From Pollutibacter soli (GTDB lineage Bacteria > Bacteroidota > Bacteroidia > Chitinophagales > Chitinophagaceae): 64,000 bases of DNA. A program made the translations under genes and the position numbers. The notes under the pieces were generated by a model, which had not been told where the DNA came from, did no database searches, and saw only the letters and a list, made by a program, of their open reading frames with translations. This document shows, in pieces, positions 41,401 to 49,142 of this stretch (positions are counted from its first letter, which is position 1; each line of letters starts with the position of its first letter). The stretch covers positions 434,001 through 498,000 of the forward strand of contig JARJHS010000002.1 of NCBI GenBank assembly GCA_029269725.1, written 5' to 3'.

Positions 41401-43930
41401 CTATAATTTCTCTTCACACCAGGTTAGACCGAAATATGTTCAGATCCTCACGCAGTTAATCAGAGCATATGCTCTTCAAAAAGATGTTTCGGCTTTGGAA
41501 TACAAACTCGAACAGAAATTTGGTTTGCTGAATCTTGATATGAGCTACGTAGGTATTGAGCGGATCCGGTCAAAAAAAGGTGATCCGGAAGTTGACTTTT
41601 TAATCGGTTCAGATTCTTCTGAAAAACTGATCAGGGCATTGTACGGCATCAACTCAACGATTTGGCAACTGGAAGCTTGCCTTACTGAATTATTGCTGCA
41701 CTATGATCAGAAAACCATAACTGAACTTAAGGACGACCTGGAAAATATTGAGGCGAATCTGGATAATCTTCCAGACCTGCTTCCTTCTTTGAAAAAATAT
41801 GCACGTTTTCCGGAGCAGATGAAACGGTCGCTTAGAACATTGCCTTTAGCTCCAAAACAAATGGAAGCGGCAATGGCAAACAAAACCCTAAGGCACTTTT
41901 ACCAGCATAAGAAACACTTTGAAAACAGCGATGGACAAACAATTGAGCACTCCGCATTACAATTAAAAAACTGTTACAACGATCTGCTGAAATTGAACGC
42001 CGCAATTATTCGTGCGCGTGCAAGAACGAATTTTCTCAATCACCTCGATCTGAGTAATATGGCCCTGAGCCAATTGAATCCTGAGCAACGTGTTTTTAAA
42101 AAGGAGTATACAGAGGGCAGAAAAATTCTGGAGAACGAATTTGGGAAAAGCATGCGATTCAAGAGCATCAGGGATCTTGCTGCGAAGGAAAGCGGACAGG
42201 TACTAAAAGATCTGAAACCTATCTGGTTAATGAGTCCCTTAAGTGTGAGTGATAGTTTACCTGTTGATACCAGCTATTTTGATGTAGTCATTTTTGATGA
42301 AGCCAGCCAGATAACTCTCGAAGAAGGCGTTCCTGCTTTGTATCGTGCGCCGCAAACCATTATTGTTGGAGATGAGAGACAAATGCCACCGACAAATTTT
42401 TTCTCTGCGAAGGCTGAAGACCCCGATGATCTCGACACAGCGGATACTGGAATAGATGACCTGCTGAATAACGATACTGATAGCCTGCTTTCGCAAGGCT
42501 CGCGAAAAATGAAAAGTGTTATGCTTGGATGGCATTATCGCAGTCGCTATGAAACTTTAATCAGCTATAGCAATCACGCCTTTTATGAAGCTGATCTGCT
42601 GACCATCCCCGACCAGGTAATTCATCACAAGGATAAGCAGGATATTGAAGTAAGTCAACCTGCGGAAGCAGTAAAAAATACAGATGCGATTTTTGATCGC
42701 AGTATTTCATTTCATTTTCAAACCAACAGCGTTTATGAAAAGCGTTCAAATGCAGGTGAAGCGGAATATATAGCCGGGTTGGTTTGCGAGTTATTGAAAC
42801 GAAAAGTTAATGAAAGTATTGGTATCGTGGCTTTCAGTCAGGAACAGCAGCAGACCATTGAAGATGCGCTTTCTACCCTAGCCGCGACTGACAAAGAGTT
42901 CGAACAATTATTGGAAGAAGCATATAATCGAACCGAGAATGATCAGTATGTCGGTTTGATTGTGAAGAATCTCGAAAACATCCAGGGTGATGAACGTGAT
43001 ATCATTATCATGAGCATTTGTTATGGACCCGATTCGCGGAAAAAGATGATCATGAATTTCGGGCCCATCAATAAGAAGGGCGGAGAGAAAAGATTGAATG
43101 TAATTTTCAGCAGGGCTAAAAAGCACATGGCGATTGTGAGCAGTATTCATCACCACCAAATAACGAATGAGTATAATGAAGGTGCCAGTTATTTCCGCAG
43201 ATTTTTACATTATGCAGAAGAAGTGAGCAGAGGCAATATGAAAATGGCCAGGACAATCCTGGATAGTCTTATTCTGAAAAAGGAAAAAGTTCAATCAAAT
43301 TCAACTTCAATTGTTGCAAAAGAGATAAAGCAGGTATTGGTTGCAAGAGGATACCAGGTGATGGAAAATATCGGGCAATCAGGATTTAAATGTTCACTTG
43401 CCATTGTTTCAGATACCGAACCAGATAAATATTCTTTAAGTATACTGATTGATGATGACCTGCATTATAGTAATGAGAATCTGATGGAACAGTATTACCA
43501 GCGACCTGAAATATTGAGGGTGTTTGGATGGAAAACGATTACTGTGTTTGCAAAAGACTGGTTGCATCATCCTTCAAGAGTAATCGAGCAGATCATTAAA
43601 CGAATGCAGGAAGAAGAACCTGTATTTGTCGGAACAGAAAGTCTGACCGAAGATCGCGCTAAACTTTTTGTTGAAAACAAACCGGACCCGACTTTAAAAC
43701 CGGCCGGAGCTTATGACCATCTACAATATGTACGGTTGATAAGTACAGAAGGGGGAAGTAGTAAATTCTGGGAAGTTGCAGTTGATCAACAAAAACTGGT
43801 TGTTCGTTTTGGAAAAATCGGGACCAGGGGTCAGACCCAAATTAAAACATTTGAAGACGAGGATAGGGCCGTTAAAGAGAAAGAAAAAATGATCCGCGAA
43901 AAATTATCAAAAGGTTATACAAATAGTTAA
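38489..43930 (+). CDS. Kinase-like / DUF4011 / SF1 helicase / REase / WGR multidomain protein
   Basis: 1813 residues; start overlaps the upstream stop (TAATG), with METK at 38501 as alternative. Domains as read: residues about 128-235 resemble a protein-kinase C-lobe (TPAYIPGYQCFEML, DDLTDIFCLGLVLG, and a LNRSRRSQDLYDVISRLE helix), with no visible HRD or DFG; about 250-480 DUF4011 (LRNRLFDTSRRNRLLYYKP); 630-1560 superfamily-1 helicase with Walker A GPPGTGKS (644-651), Walker B VVIFDEASQ (Asp1270, Glu1271), GWHYRSRYE near 1346 and QGDERDIIIMSICYG near 1497; 1608-1707 a Vsr/MTES_1575-like nuclease fold; 1745-1813 a WGR domain (Trp1761, GKIGTRGQ). Cytoplasmic, nucleic-acid-directed; defence function is inferred from relatives. 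Confidence 0.87.
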   Translation: MYYPMETKIPFSQFIETAFDQGDYSTDDVIAFVLPLFKEVLGFHEDGLTAPFENKETLSVNDHVLDIDESFAHAPVKSISSVTSLFEQGRSKNFDIVGNVRVDVDVDQGTKTVEDLQIHLDTTKPMRTPAYIPGYQCFEMLAGHHDDLTDIFCLGLVLGSMSLSLDLYDESDFELFVNYRKNPAYYNNRIHPTISTLITEMTELNRSRRSQDLYDVISRLENYRDFDGERQVDLTKVAGWKTKEIISKGQYILSKLRNRLFDTSRRNRLLYYKPNMRFVNLTVSSVPMVLHYQSIRPELLFTWNAEISGRVRDMKEIVLNKYLRFEDHQYLGSSLDKIRTEAQHDIQEYGFSQLKLVIAFLNWHNLKDDKNERIQSPLLLIPVELKKNKKLKEDHYVMRILANEAEINPVLSNQLRELYGIQLPDFIDLDDTTLESFFKKLKEQIDHANQGIVIHYIDKPRIKIVHSVARQTVSNYKKRLRRNKGISESYKNLSYSYQYDSYKPLGLEIFRQYVEPKATMLEFLINDEIKISSHQLTGDKERQLYEIVESEENPYSWDFDVCNIVLGNFNYKKMSLVRDYNKVIDEGVPHHVFEHLFSEEPKRYADYRYDLNIPEPWYHVIAADPTQTKAILQARTTESYIIQGPPGTGKSQTITNLIADFTGQGKSVLFVCEKRAALDVVFHRLKQQGLDELCCYIHDSQGDKREFVKNLKSTYEDFIKQKADLQKIEKSRAAVIEKLVHHLSIIRDYHLTNSNLADHGGIELRKLIERLIELKPHLTNLSKADEELLPHYLEWQQCGVTIDELSRLLEESAAAPGFAEHPFNMLRDAIFLHMDPQGQIAKLVRHASGLLEEISVVYKNADITSVQMLRFSSMKALVEDAVLLYPLAETGNIKLVDFGSIESREFEQDYKLLKDLRRQLVQSTDENKGWNVKLSETDAQRALQIAEQNEKSFFSFFNGDWRKLKKTLNQSYNFSSHQVRPKYVQILTQLIRAYALQKDVSALEYKLEQKFGLLNLDMSYVGIERIRSKKGDPEVDFLIGSDSSEKLIRALYGINSTIWQLEACLTELLLHYDQKTITELKDDLENIEANLDNLPDLLPSLKKYARFPEQMKRSLRTLPLAPKQMEAAMANKTLRHFYQHKKHFENSDGQTIEHSALQLKNCYNDLLKLNAAIIRARARTNFLNHLDLSNMALSQLNPEQRVFKKEYTEGRKILENEFGKSMRFKSIRDLAAKESGQVLKDLKPIWLMSPLSVSDSLPVDTSYFDVVIFDEASQITLEEGVPALYRAPQTIIVGDERQMPPTNFFSAKAEDPDDLDTADTGIDDLLNNDTDSLLSQGSRKMKSVMLGWHYRSRYETLISYSNHAFYEADLLTIPDQVIHHKDKQDIEVSQPAEAVKNTDAIFDRSISFHFQTNSVYEKRSNAGEAEYIAGLVCELLKRKVNESIGIVAFSQEQQQTIEDALSTLAATDKEFEQLLEEAYNRTENDQYVGLIVKNLENIQGDERDIIIMSICYGPDSRKKMIMNFGPINKKGGEKRLNVIFSRAKKHMAIVSSIHHHQITNEYNEGASYFRRFLHYAEEVSRGNMKMARTILDSLILKKEKVQSNSTSIVAKEIKQVLVARGYQVMENIGQSGFKCSLAIVSDTEPDKYSLSILIDDDLHYSNENLMEQYYQRPEILRVFGWKTITVFAKDWLHHPSRVIEQIIKRMQEEEPVFVGTESLTEDRAKLFVENKPDPTLKPAGAYDHLQYVRLISTEGGSSKFWEVAVDQQKLVVRFGKIGTRGQTQIKTFEDEDRAVKEKEKMIREKLSKGYTNS

Positions 43931-44054
43931 TTCCGGTTACGTGATGGTGTCAGAATTTTTACAAAATCATTCATTCAAGTGGGTTTGCATTTTTATGATT
44001 TTATAAAGCCGAAAAATTTTCAACCTGAGCTTAAACGAAAAATTTGAGTAACCG

Positions 44055-44313
44055 GAACGTTACAACAGGATTCTCGAATAGTTTGCGTATGCTGCTTCCC
44101 ATGATCTGAAAGTACCACTTCGTCAGGTCCAGGTATTTCCCGGATACCTGGATTTTCCAGATGTTTATCCGCCTGCACAGTAAAACTGCCTTCAGCGGAA
44201 CAGGCATTGGTTTATCGATCGCTAAAAAAGTAGTATAAAATCATGGAGGTACAATTACTGCGGAAAGTCAACCGGGTATGGGAACTACCTTCCGGGTGCA
44301 GCTACCTTGCTAA
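44055..44313 (+). pseudogene. Remnant of a sensor histidine kinase (H-box and ATP-lid pieces)
   Basis: Two reading-frame pieces are visible. The first (44055 onwards) translates to ERYNRILE, stop, FAYAASHDLKVPLRQVQVF, an HisKA H-box (compare VASHDLQEPLRKIQVF in the intact kinase at 61193). A frame shift follows and the second piece reads MFIRLHSKTAFSGTGIGLS then IAKKVV, stop, NHGGTITAESQPGMGTTF, the G-box end of a HATPase domain, ending PC and TAA at 44311-44313. About 140 residues expected between the pieces are missing. So it carries an internal deletion, in-frame stops and no start. It is non-functional debris, probably of an old kinase gene. Confidence 0.85.
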
Positions 44314-44316
44314 AAA

Positions 44317-44345
44317 AACCTGGCAGGTTTAAGACCTGCCAGGTT
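44317..44345. repeat. Palindromic repeat copy 1
   Basis: AACCTGGCAGGT and ACCTGCCAGGTT arms separated by a 5-base TTAAG centre. Identical in its core to copy 3. Just after the pseudogene stop. Confidence 0.9.
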
Positions 44346-44397
44346 CACATTACCGGCGAAGATGGAAATCGGCTGATTTTAAAGTTTTTTGGAACCC

Positions 44398-44430
44398 CCA
44401 ACCTGGGAGGTCTAAGACCTCTCAGGTTGG
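44398..44430. repeat. Palindromic repeat copy 2 (variant)
   Basis: CCAACCTGGGAGGT and ACCTCTCAGGTTGG arms around CTAAG. The same length and centre as copies 1 and 3, with compensatory changes in most of the stem (one mismatch). Confidence 0.85.
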
Positions 44431-44492
44431 CATTTTTTAGCCTGTAGACAGCCCGACGACCAGCAAAAATTGGGTTTATGGGCTACCCCCCA

Positions 44493-44519
44493 ACCTGGCA
44501 GGTTTAAGACCTGCCAGGT
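44493..44519. repeat. Palindromic repeat copy 3, abutting the GH30 stop
   Basis: Same core as copy 1 (AACCTGGCAGGT, centre TTAAG, ACCTGCCAGGT). Its last base is directly adjacent to the GH30 stop codon (TAG read from 44522-44520), so the hairpin forms the immediate 3' end of the GH30 message. Confidence 0.88.
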
Positions 44520-45980
44520 CTACCAGACAAAAGTCGCCACAGAACCGGCCTGCAAAGACGCCACAAACCATTTACCGTTGTATTTGACATTGAAGAGCTC
44601 AGTATTTGAGCCATCGTTTTCGACCACTAAAACTTTTTTGCCATCAGGAGTTTTAAACGCAACGTTCTGAAGATTTCCGGTAACGGTGCTGGATATGCGG
44701 ATGGATCCGGGTGGAACAAATTTGGAAACGTGAGCAATGATATAGTAAGCCACGTTTTTGGTGTAAGCTGAACCGGATTCAACGGTGATAGCTCCTTTAC
44801 AAACGGTACAACCACCTGGTGTGTGTGGACCGAATGCCGCATTATTCGCGAGGTTCCATTCGAGCGCATTACGGCTCCAGTTTCTCATAGAACCAATGAT
44901 TACATTTTTCAGGTGCCACTTTAAATCGCCACCAAAATTTCCATTCGATGCTGTATACTGCTCTGTGAAATATACTGCCTTGTCAGGATGTACTGCACGA
45001 ACAGCTGAGAGTGCGCTGATATCGCCTGCGTACAAATGGAATGCCGATCCGTTAATGAAAGCTTTCGCAGCATTATCGTTTAAAATCGAGATCGGATATT
45101 CTGGTTTGTCGCAATTATGATCGTAGATGATGATTTTGGTGAAAATATTTGCTGCCTGAAATGCGGGTCCCAGATTGTTTTTTATGAAGTCTGCCTGTTG
45201 TGCAGCTGTCATCAAAAGGCTTGGATTGTTTCCCGGGTGCAACGGTTCGTTCTGCGGGGTAATCGCATCGATGGTGATACCTTCTGCTTTCATCGCGTTG
45301 ATGTACTTCACAAAATACTGAGCATATACTCCCTGGTACTGTGTCTTTAAACTGCCACCGATAAAACTTCCATTGTCTTTCATCCATACCGGTGGTGTCC
45401 ATGGAGTTGCAAGAATTTTTATCGATGGATTAATCTCTAGAATCTTTTTAAGGATCGGGAGGAGATGTTCTTTGTCGGGTTGCAGGCTGAACTTATCCAG
45501 GTTGATATCTGTTTCGCCGGCAGGAACATCATCATAAGTAAAAGGAGCAGAACTCAGATCGGATGCGCCTATGCTTATGCGTAAGTAACTTACACCGATC
45601 GAATTTGCCGCTGATCCAAAAAGATCTTCGAGTAATTCGATTCGTTTGTCTGCAGTAAGAGAATTGATTACCTCTGCGCTACCACCGGTTAATGTATATC
45701 CGAATCCATCGATGGTTTGAAATTTTGAATTCTCATCTACTTCAATCGTTGGATATTGATTAACCGTTGTTCTGAATGCGAGGATATCTGTTTGTTTTTT
45801 CAGTTTAACAGTCTCATCACCTTTCGTTAGCCAGAAATCAACTTCGTTGGTAAGCGGCGGATCTGGTGGCCCCGGTGGTGGCGGATCAGATTTTTGTCCG
45901 CAACTCAGTAAAGTAAATGTCAGTAGGGTGGTAATGAAAAATCGTTTCACAGGTGCTGATATTTTTTTTCTCAGTTTCAT
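44520..45980 (-). CDS. GH30-family glucanase lipoprotein (PUL 2)
   Basis: 486 residues from ATG at 45980. Lipobox LLSCGQK (Cys27), then a Pro-rich spacer (PPPPGPPDPP), so it is likely outer-surface anchored. Catalytic region: TIDGFGYTLTGGSAEVINSL, YLRISIGASDLS, LATPWTPPVWMKD, AITPQNEPLHPGN (acid/base Glu in QNEP) and AVYFTEQYTAS (nucleophile Glu), as in GH30 of clan A. C-terminal GH30 beta-domain (VARHVSKFVPP-like AHVSKFVPPGSIRI, VLVVENDG). In laminarin-type loci GH30 enzymes cleave beta-1,6-glucan branches. Last gene of PUL 2, before a palindromic repeat. Confidence 0.92.
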   Translation of the reverse strand: MKLRKKISAPVKRFFITTLLTFTLLSCGQKSDPPPPGPPDPPLTNEVDFWLTKGDETVKLKKQTDILAFRTTVNQYPTIEVDENSKFQTIDGFGYTLTGGSAEVINSLTADKRIELLEDLFGSAANSIGVSYLRISIGASDLSSAPFTYDDVPAGETDINLDKFSLQPDKEHLLPILKKILEINPSIKILATPWTPPVWMKDNGSFIGGSLKTQYQGVYAQYFVKYINAMKAEGITIDAITPQNEPLHPGNNPSLLMTAAQQADFIKNNLGPAFQAANIFTKIIIYDHNCDKPEYPISILNDNAAKAFINGSAFHLYAGDISALSAVRAVHPDKAVYFTEQYTASNGNFGGDLKWHLKNVIIGSMRNWSRNALEWNLANNAAFGPHTPGGCTVCKGAITVESGSAYTKNVAYYIIAHVSKFVPPGSIRISSTVTGNLQNVAFKTPDGKKVLVVENDGSNTELFNVKYNGKWFVASLQAGSVATFVW

Positions 45981-46005
45981 AATGATGTTCAATATCTACT
46001 CTCCA

Positions 46006-46809
46006 CTATTGATTAGAATATACACGGACATAATCCACTTCCATCGTCGCAGGGAACACATTTTCGTCAAGACCTTTCATACCGCCCAGGTTTCCACCGA
46101 CTGCAATATTCAGAACAAGGTAAAAAGGAAAATCAAAAGGCCATTCCGAAATGGTTTTATGCTCGTTTGCAAAATGATTGAATACTTTTCCATCCAGTAA
46201 AAAGTCCATTTTTTCAGGTGTCCACTCTATTGAGTACACGTGAAAACTTCCATATGGATCTTTGATGAACGCCTTCTTTGTTTTCTGAGTCCCGATCACA
46301 TGGTTATAACTTTTGGTATGAACCGTACCAAAGATGGAATCTTTTTCAAAACCAACATGTTCCATAATGTCTATCTCTCCACATTCCGGCCAGTCTACTG
46401 TGTTTATATTGTTTCCCAGCATCCAGATGGCGGGCCACAATCCACGACCTGGTGGAAGTTTTGCGCGGATCTCAATTTTACCATAGGTGAAACCAGCTTT
46501 TCCTCTCGTGATGAGCCGGGCGGAGGTGTATTGTTTTCCGTCCTTTTCTTCTTTAATCGCATTAATCTTCAATGTACCATTGCTTACCTGTACATTTTTT
46601 GGAGATGCTTCGGTATAGTATTGCAGTTCGTTGTTGCCCCAGCCATGACCGCCTGTATCATAGGTCCATTTGCCGCTGTCGGGCATACCATTATAATTGA
46701 ATTCTTCACTCCAGGTCAGTTTCCACTTTTTCTTTTTCTTATTTTTTTTGGAAGGGTCTGAACCTGCAAATAACATAGCAGGCATTAATAAAAATAATAT
46801 CAATCGCAT
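46006..46809 (-). CDS. GH16-family beta-glucanase, secreted (PUL 2)
   Basis: 267 residues. Short signal peptide MRLILFLLMPAMLFAG followed by a Lys-rich stretch (KKNKKKKKWK at 21-30). Catalytic GH16 site GEIDIMEHVG with Glu145, Asp147 and Glu150 (the ExDxxE form of laminarinases). Also WSEEFNYNGMPDSGKWTYDTGGHGWGNNELQYYTE opening and NIAVGGNLGGMKG near the C-terminus. It cleaves beta-1,3 (or mixed-linkage) glucan. No lipobox Cys in the signal region, so it is probably periplasmic. 13 bp upstream of the GH30 start (45980) in the same operon. Confidence 0.93.
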   Translation of the reverse strand: MRLILFLLMPAMLFAGSDPSKKNKKKKKWKLTWSEEFNYNGMPDSGKWTYDTGGHGWGNNELQYYTEASPKNVQVSNGTLKINAIKEEKDGKQYTSARLITRGKAGFTYGKIEIRAKLPPGRGLWPAIWMLGNNINTVDWPECGEIDIMEHVGFEKDSIFGTVHTKSYNHVIGTQKTKKAFIKDPYGSFHVYSIEWTPEKMDFLLDGKVFNHFANEHKTISEWPFDFPFYLVLNIAVGGNLGGMKGLDENVFPATMEVDYVRVYSNQ

Positions 46810-46849
46810 AGCAATCGTTTTATCAAACCGGTTTTCAAAAGAGCATTAA

Positions 46850-48055
46850 TTACTGCTGAAATACGCGTACATAATCAACAAACATTCTTTGCGGGAACGG
46901 TGTGTTTGCATCAGGAGGCCCGGGCCAGTTGCCACCTACAGCTACATTGAAAATGAAAAACTGCGGGGCATTGAATGGATAATTAGCGGGATCAACATCG
47001 GCTTTTGTGATCACGAGAAAAAGATTATCATCCACCAGCCATTCAATGGAATTTTCCTTCCAGATGATACTGAAAACATGGAACTCTTTTGAAAAGTCTC
47101 CGGAGTTCAGGTTGTATTCTTTGCCTTTGGATGTGTTTGTTCCATTCACCGGTTTCCAATGCAAAGTACCATGCGTTCTTGCGGGGTAAGTGCCTACCAG
47201 TTCCATGATATCGATTTCTCCACAGGCGGGCCAGGAAACGGTATTGATATTTGCGCCGAGCATCCAGAGTGCAGGCCAGATTCCTTTACCAACAGGCAAC
47301 TTCGCGCGGATATCTATGCGACCGAAAGTGAATTGTTTTTTATTCTGCGTAGTGAGCCTTGCAGAAGTGAACTCAAAACCGCTTACTGTTTCTTTGCGTG
47401 CTTCAATGATGAGATTGCCGTTGGAAAGAAAACTGTTTTTGTGGCTGTTGGTGTAATATTCCAGTTCGTTATTTCCCCATCCATTGCTGCCATTTCCTGA
47501 TTCATAATTCCAGAAGCTCTGGTCAAGGAGATTGCCAGCAAATTCATCATTCCAGACCCTGGTATAACCTGGGTAGTCTAACGGTGTGCTATAGCCGGCA
47601 TTATCCGTGGTAAGATTTGTACCATTTTCGGTAACAATTATCCCTGTTGCAGAATTCACGCCGATGGCACCAGCTTTTGCATTACTGAGCTGTACCTGGA
47701 ACTCAAGATTTTTGCCGCGGTTATTATTCGGGTCGCCTGCAATATTTACTTCAATCTCCTTTTGTACCTGGTTAGCCGGAATAGTAATTGTTCCATTTGC
47801 CATAGTAAAATCAGCTGGTGCTTTTGCTGTTCCCTCGGCCAATTGATAATCTACGGAAACAGGAACTGTGGTTGTCTTATTGAGGGAAACTACAAAACGC
47901 AAAATGCCTGGTGATGTAGTTCTTTCAACACTCGATCCTTCCACTTTAATTACAGGTACTACGGGTGGCGGAAGATCTTCATCTTTCTTACAGTTCAACA
48001 GTAAAAAGCAAAATCCGCTGGTGAACAAAAACAGGTAAAGGTTTTTTTTCTTCAT
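46850..48055 (-). CDS. GH16 lipoprotein with N-terminal Calx-beta-like domain (PUL 2)
   Basis: 401 residues. Lipobox LLLNCKKDED (Cys22). Residues about 35-145 resemble a Calx-beta domain (DYQLAEGTAKAPADFTMANGTITIPANQVQKEIEVNIAGD), often a spacer or carbohydrate-contact module. Residues about 165-401 are a GH16 catalytic domain with Glu280, Asp282, Glu285 in GEIDIMELVG. Surface-anchored endo-beta-glucanase, probably the first enzyme to cut the polysaccharide outside the cell. 40 bp before the smaller GH16 gene. Confidence 0.92.
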   Translation of the reverse strand: MKKKNLYLFLFTSGFCFLLLNCKKDEDLPPPVVPVIKVEGSSVERTTSPGILRFVVSLNKTTTVPVSVDYQLAEGTAKAPADFTMANGTITIPANQVQKEIEVNIAGDPNNNRGKNLEFQVQLSNAKAGAIGVNSATGIIVTENGTNLTTDNAGYSTPLDYPGYTRVWNDEFAGNLLDQSFWNYESGNGSNGWGNNELEYYTNSHKNSFLSNGNLIIEARKETVSGFEFTSARLTTQNKKQFTFGRIDIRAKLPVGKGIWPALWMLGANINTVSWPACGEIDIMELVGTYPARTHGTLHWKPVNGTNTSKGKEYNLNSGDFSKEFHVFSIIWKENSIEWLVDDNLFLVITKADVDPANYPFNAPQFFIFNVAVGGNWPGPPDANTPFPQRMFVDYVRVFQQ

Positions 48056-48193
48056 CTGGGATGATTATTGTTCAGGATAAATTAATCAGGAATTATTGAC
48101 CGTAGAAAAATCAGGAGAGAAAATAAGGCACAGGGCAAAAATGCCCCGCGCCTTTGCTTACTGCTTGCAACGAAACGAATATTCGGATAAATC

Positions 48194-49129
48194 CTAGTCA
48201 GCTTTTAATTTCAGGTACCAGGCGTTGCCGGTTTCTGTTCCCTGAGCCCTGAGATACAACTCGTCTTCGGTGATGGAAAGAATCTCATATTCTTTCAACA
48301 ATGCGCCATACCCGATAAATGTTGTGTTACCTCCCAACAGGATTGCGGTCTTCGTTGAAGGGGTTGAAGCCGCAATACCTGAACCGGAAGGCACAAATGA
48401 AAATGAAGATGTACCACCGGAATATGCGTAACAAGCCTCATCACCTGACGCAGGAATACCCGGAAGACCTCCTGCCAGTGAACCTGTTTTTGTAAATGCA
48501 CCATCCGGTGTTTTAGATTCCATAGAGAATGTTCCGTTTGCCTGTTTGGTGAAAGTGAATGTTGCTGTGTAAAAGCAATTGCAGCATCCTACTTTTTCAT
48601 TTGGGTTTGCTGACCACCATTCAGGGGTAACCGAAGTTGAACTCCACGGACCAACTCCAAAATGGGCAGGGATATCTTTATTTACTCTCCAAACCTTTGA
48701 AGAACCACCGGTCAGGTAATCGACTACAGAAGCATCAGGTGTAAAGTCACTTCTCACCTGGATGTCTTTTGTTACTGTTGTTGGCGTAGCGCCCGGGCCG
48801 TAGGCAACAACAGTGATGCGATAAGTGTTCACTCCAATTGAAGTGTACTTACGGGTTGTTTTACCTGTGGGTAGAAATTCAAGCGCAATTCCATCCGCAG
48901 CATTGTAGTCGATTTTATAGGAAAGAACATTGCTGCCAGTGAGCTCAATAATTACATCGCCGGAACCATCACCATCCGGATGTGTTGCATCCTGGCCGAC
49001 AATAGTTGTATTGATGGCCACATTGGAAGGAGCAGTGAGGTCGCCCATTTTATAATCCTGTTTGTCGCAGCTGAAAATCACCAAAGCGATCATCAACAGT
49101 GCTGAACAATATTTTATGAATCGTGTCAT
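48194..49129 (-). CDS. Surface lipoprotein of PUL 2, probable glycan binder
   Basis: 311 residues. Signal and lipobox ALVIFSCDKQD (Cys about 21). N-terminal PKD-like beta-sandwich (SYKIDYNAADGIALEF, KYTSIGVNTYRITVVAYGPGATPTTV), then a beta-rich C-terminal domain with a CCNCF cluster, TATFTFTKQANGTFSMESKTPDG and NAWYLKLKAD. Position between the GH16 gene and the other binding protein fits a SusE/SusF-like surface glycan-binding protein. No enzyme motif. Confidence 0.78.
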   Translation of the reverse strand: MTRFIKYCSALLMIALVIFSCDKQDYKMGDLTAPSNVAINTTIVGQDATHPDGDGSGDVIIELTGSNVLSYKIDYNAADGIALEFLPTGKTTRKYTSIGVNTYRITVVAYGPGATPTTVTKDIQVRSDFTPDASVVDYLTGGSSKVWRVNKDIPAHFGVGPWSSTSVTPEWWSANPNEKVGCCNCFYTATFTFTKQANGTFSMESKTPDGAFTKTGSLAGGLPGIPASGDEACYAYSGGTSSFSFVPSGSGIAASTPSTKTAILLGGNTTFIGYGALLKEYEILSITEDELYLRAQGTETGNAWYLKLKAD

Positions 49130-49142
49130 GGTAATAAATTGT

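Larger units (their letters stand above)
43931..44519. other. Intergenic region with histidine-kinase remnant and palindromic repeats
   Basis: 43931-44054 holds nothing recognisable. 44055-44313 is a decayed histidine kinase. 44317-44519 holds three palindromic repeat copies. No intact gene. Confidence 0.75.
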
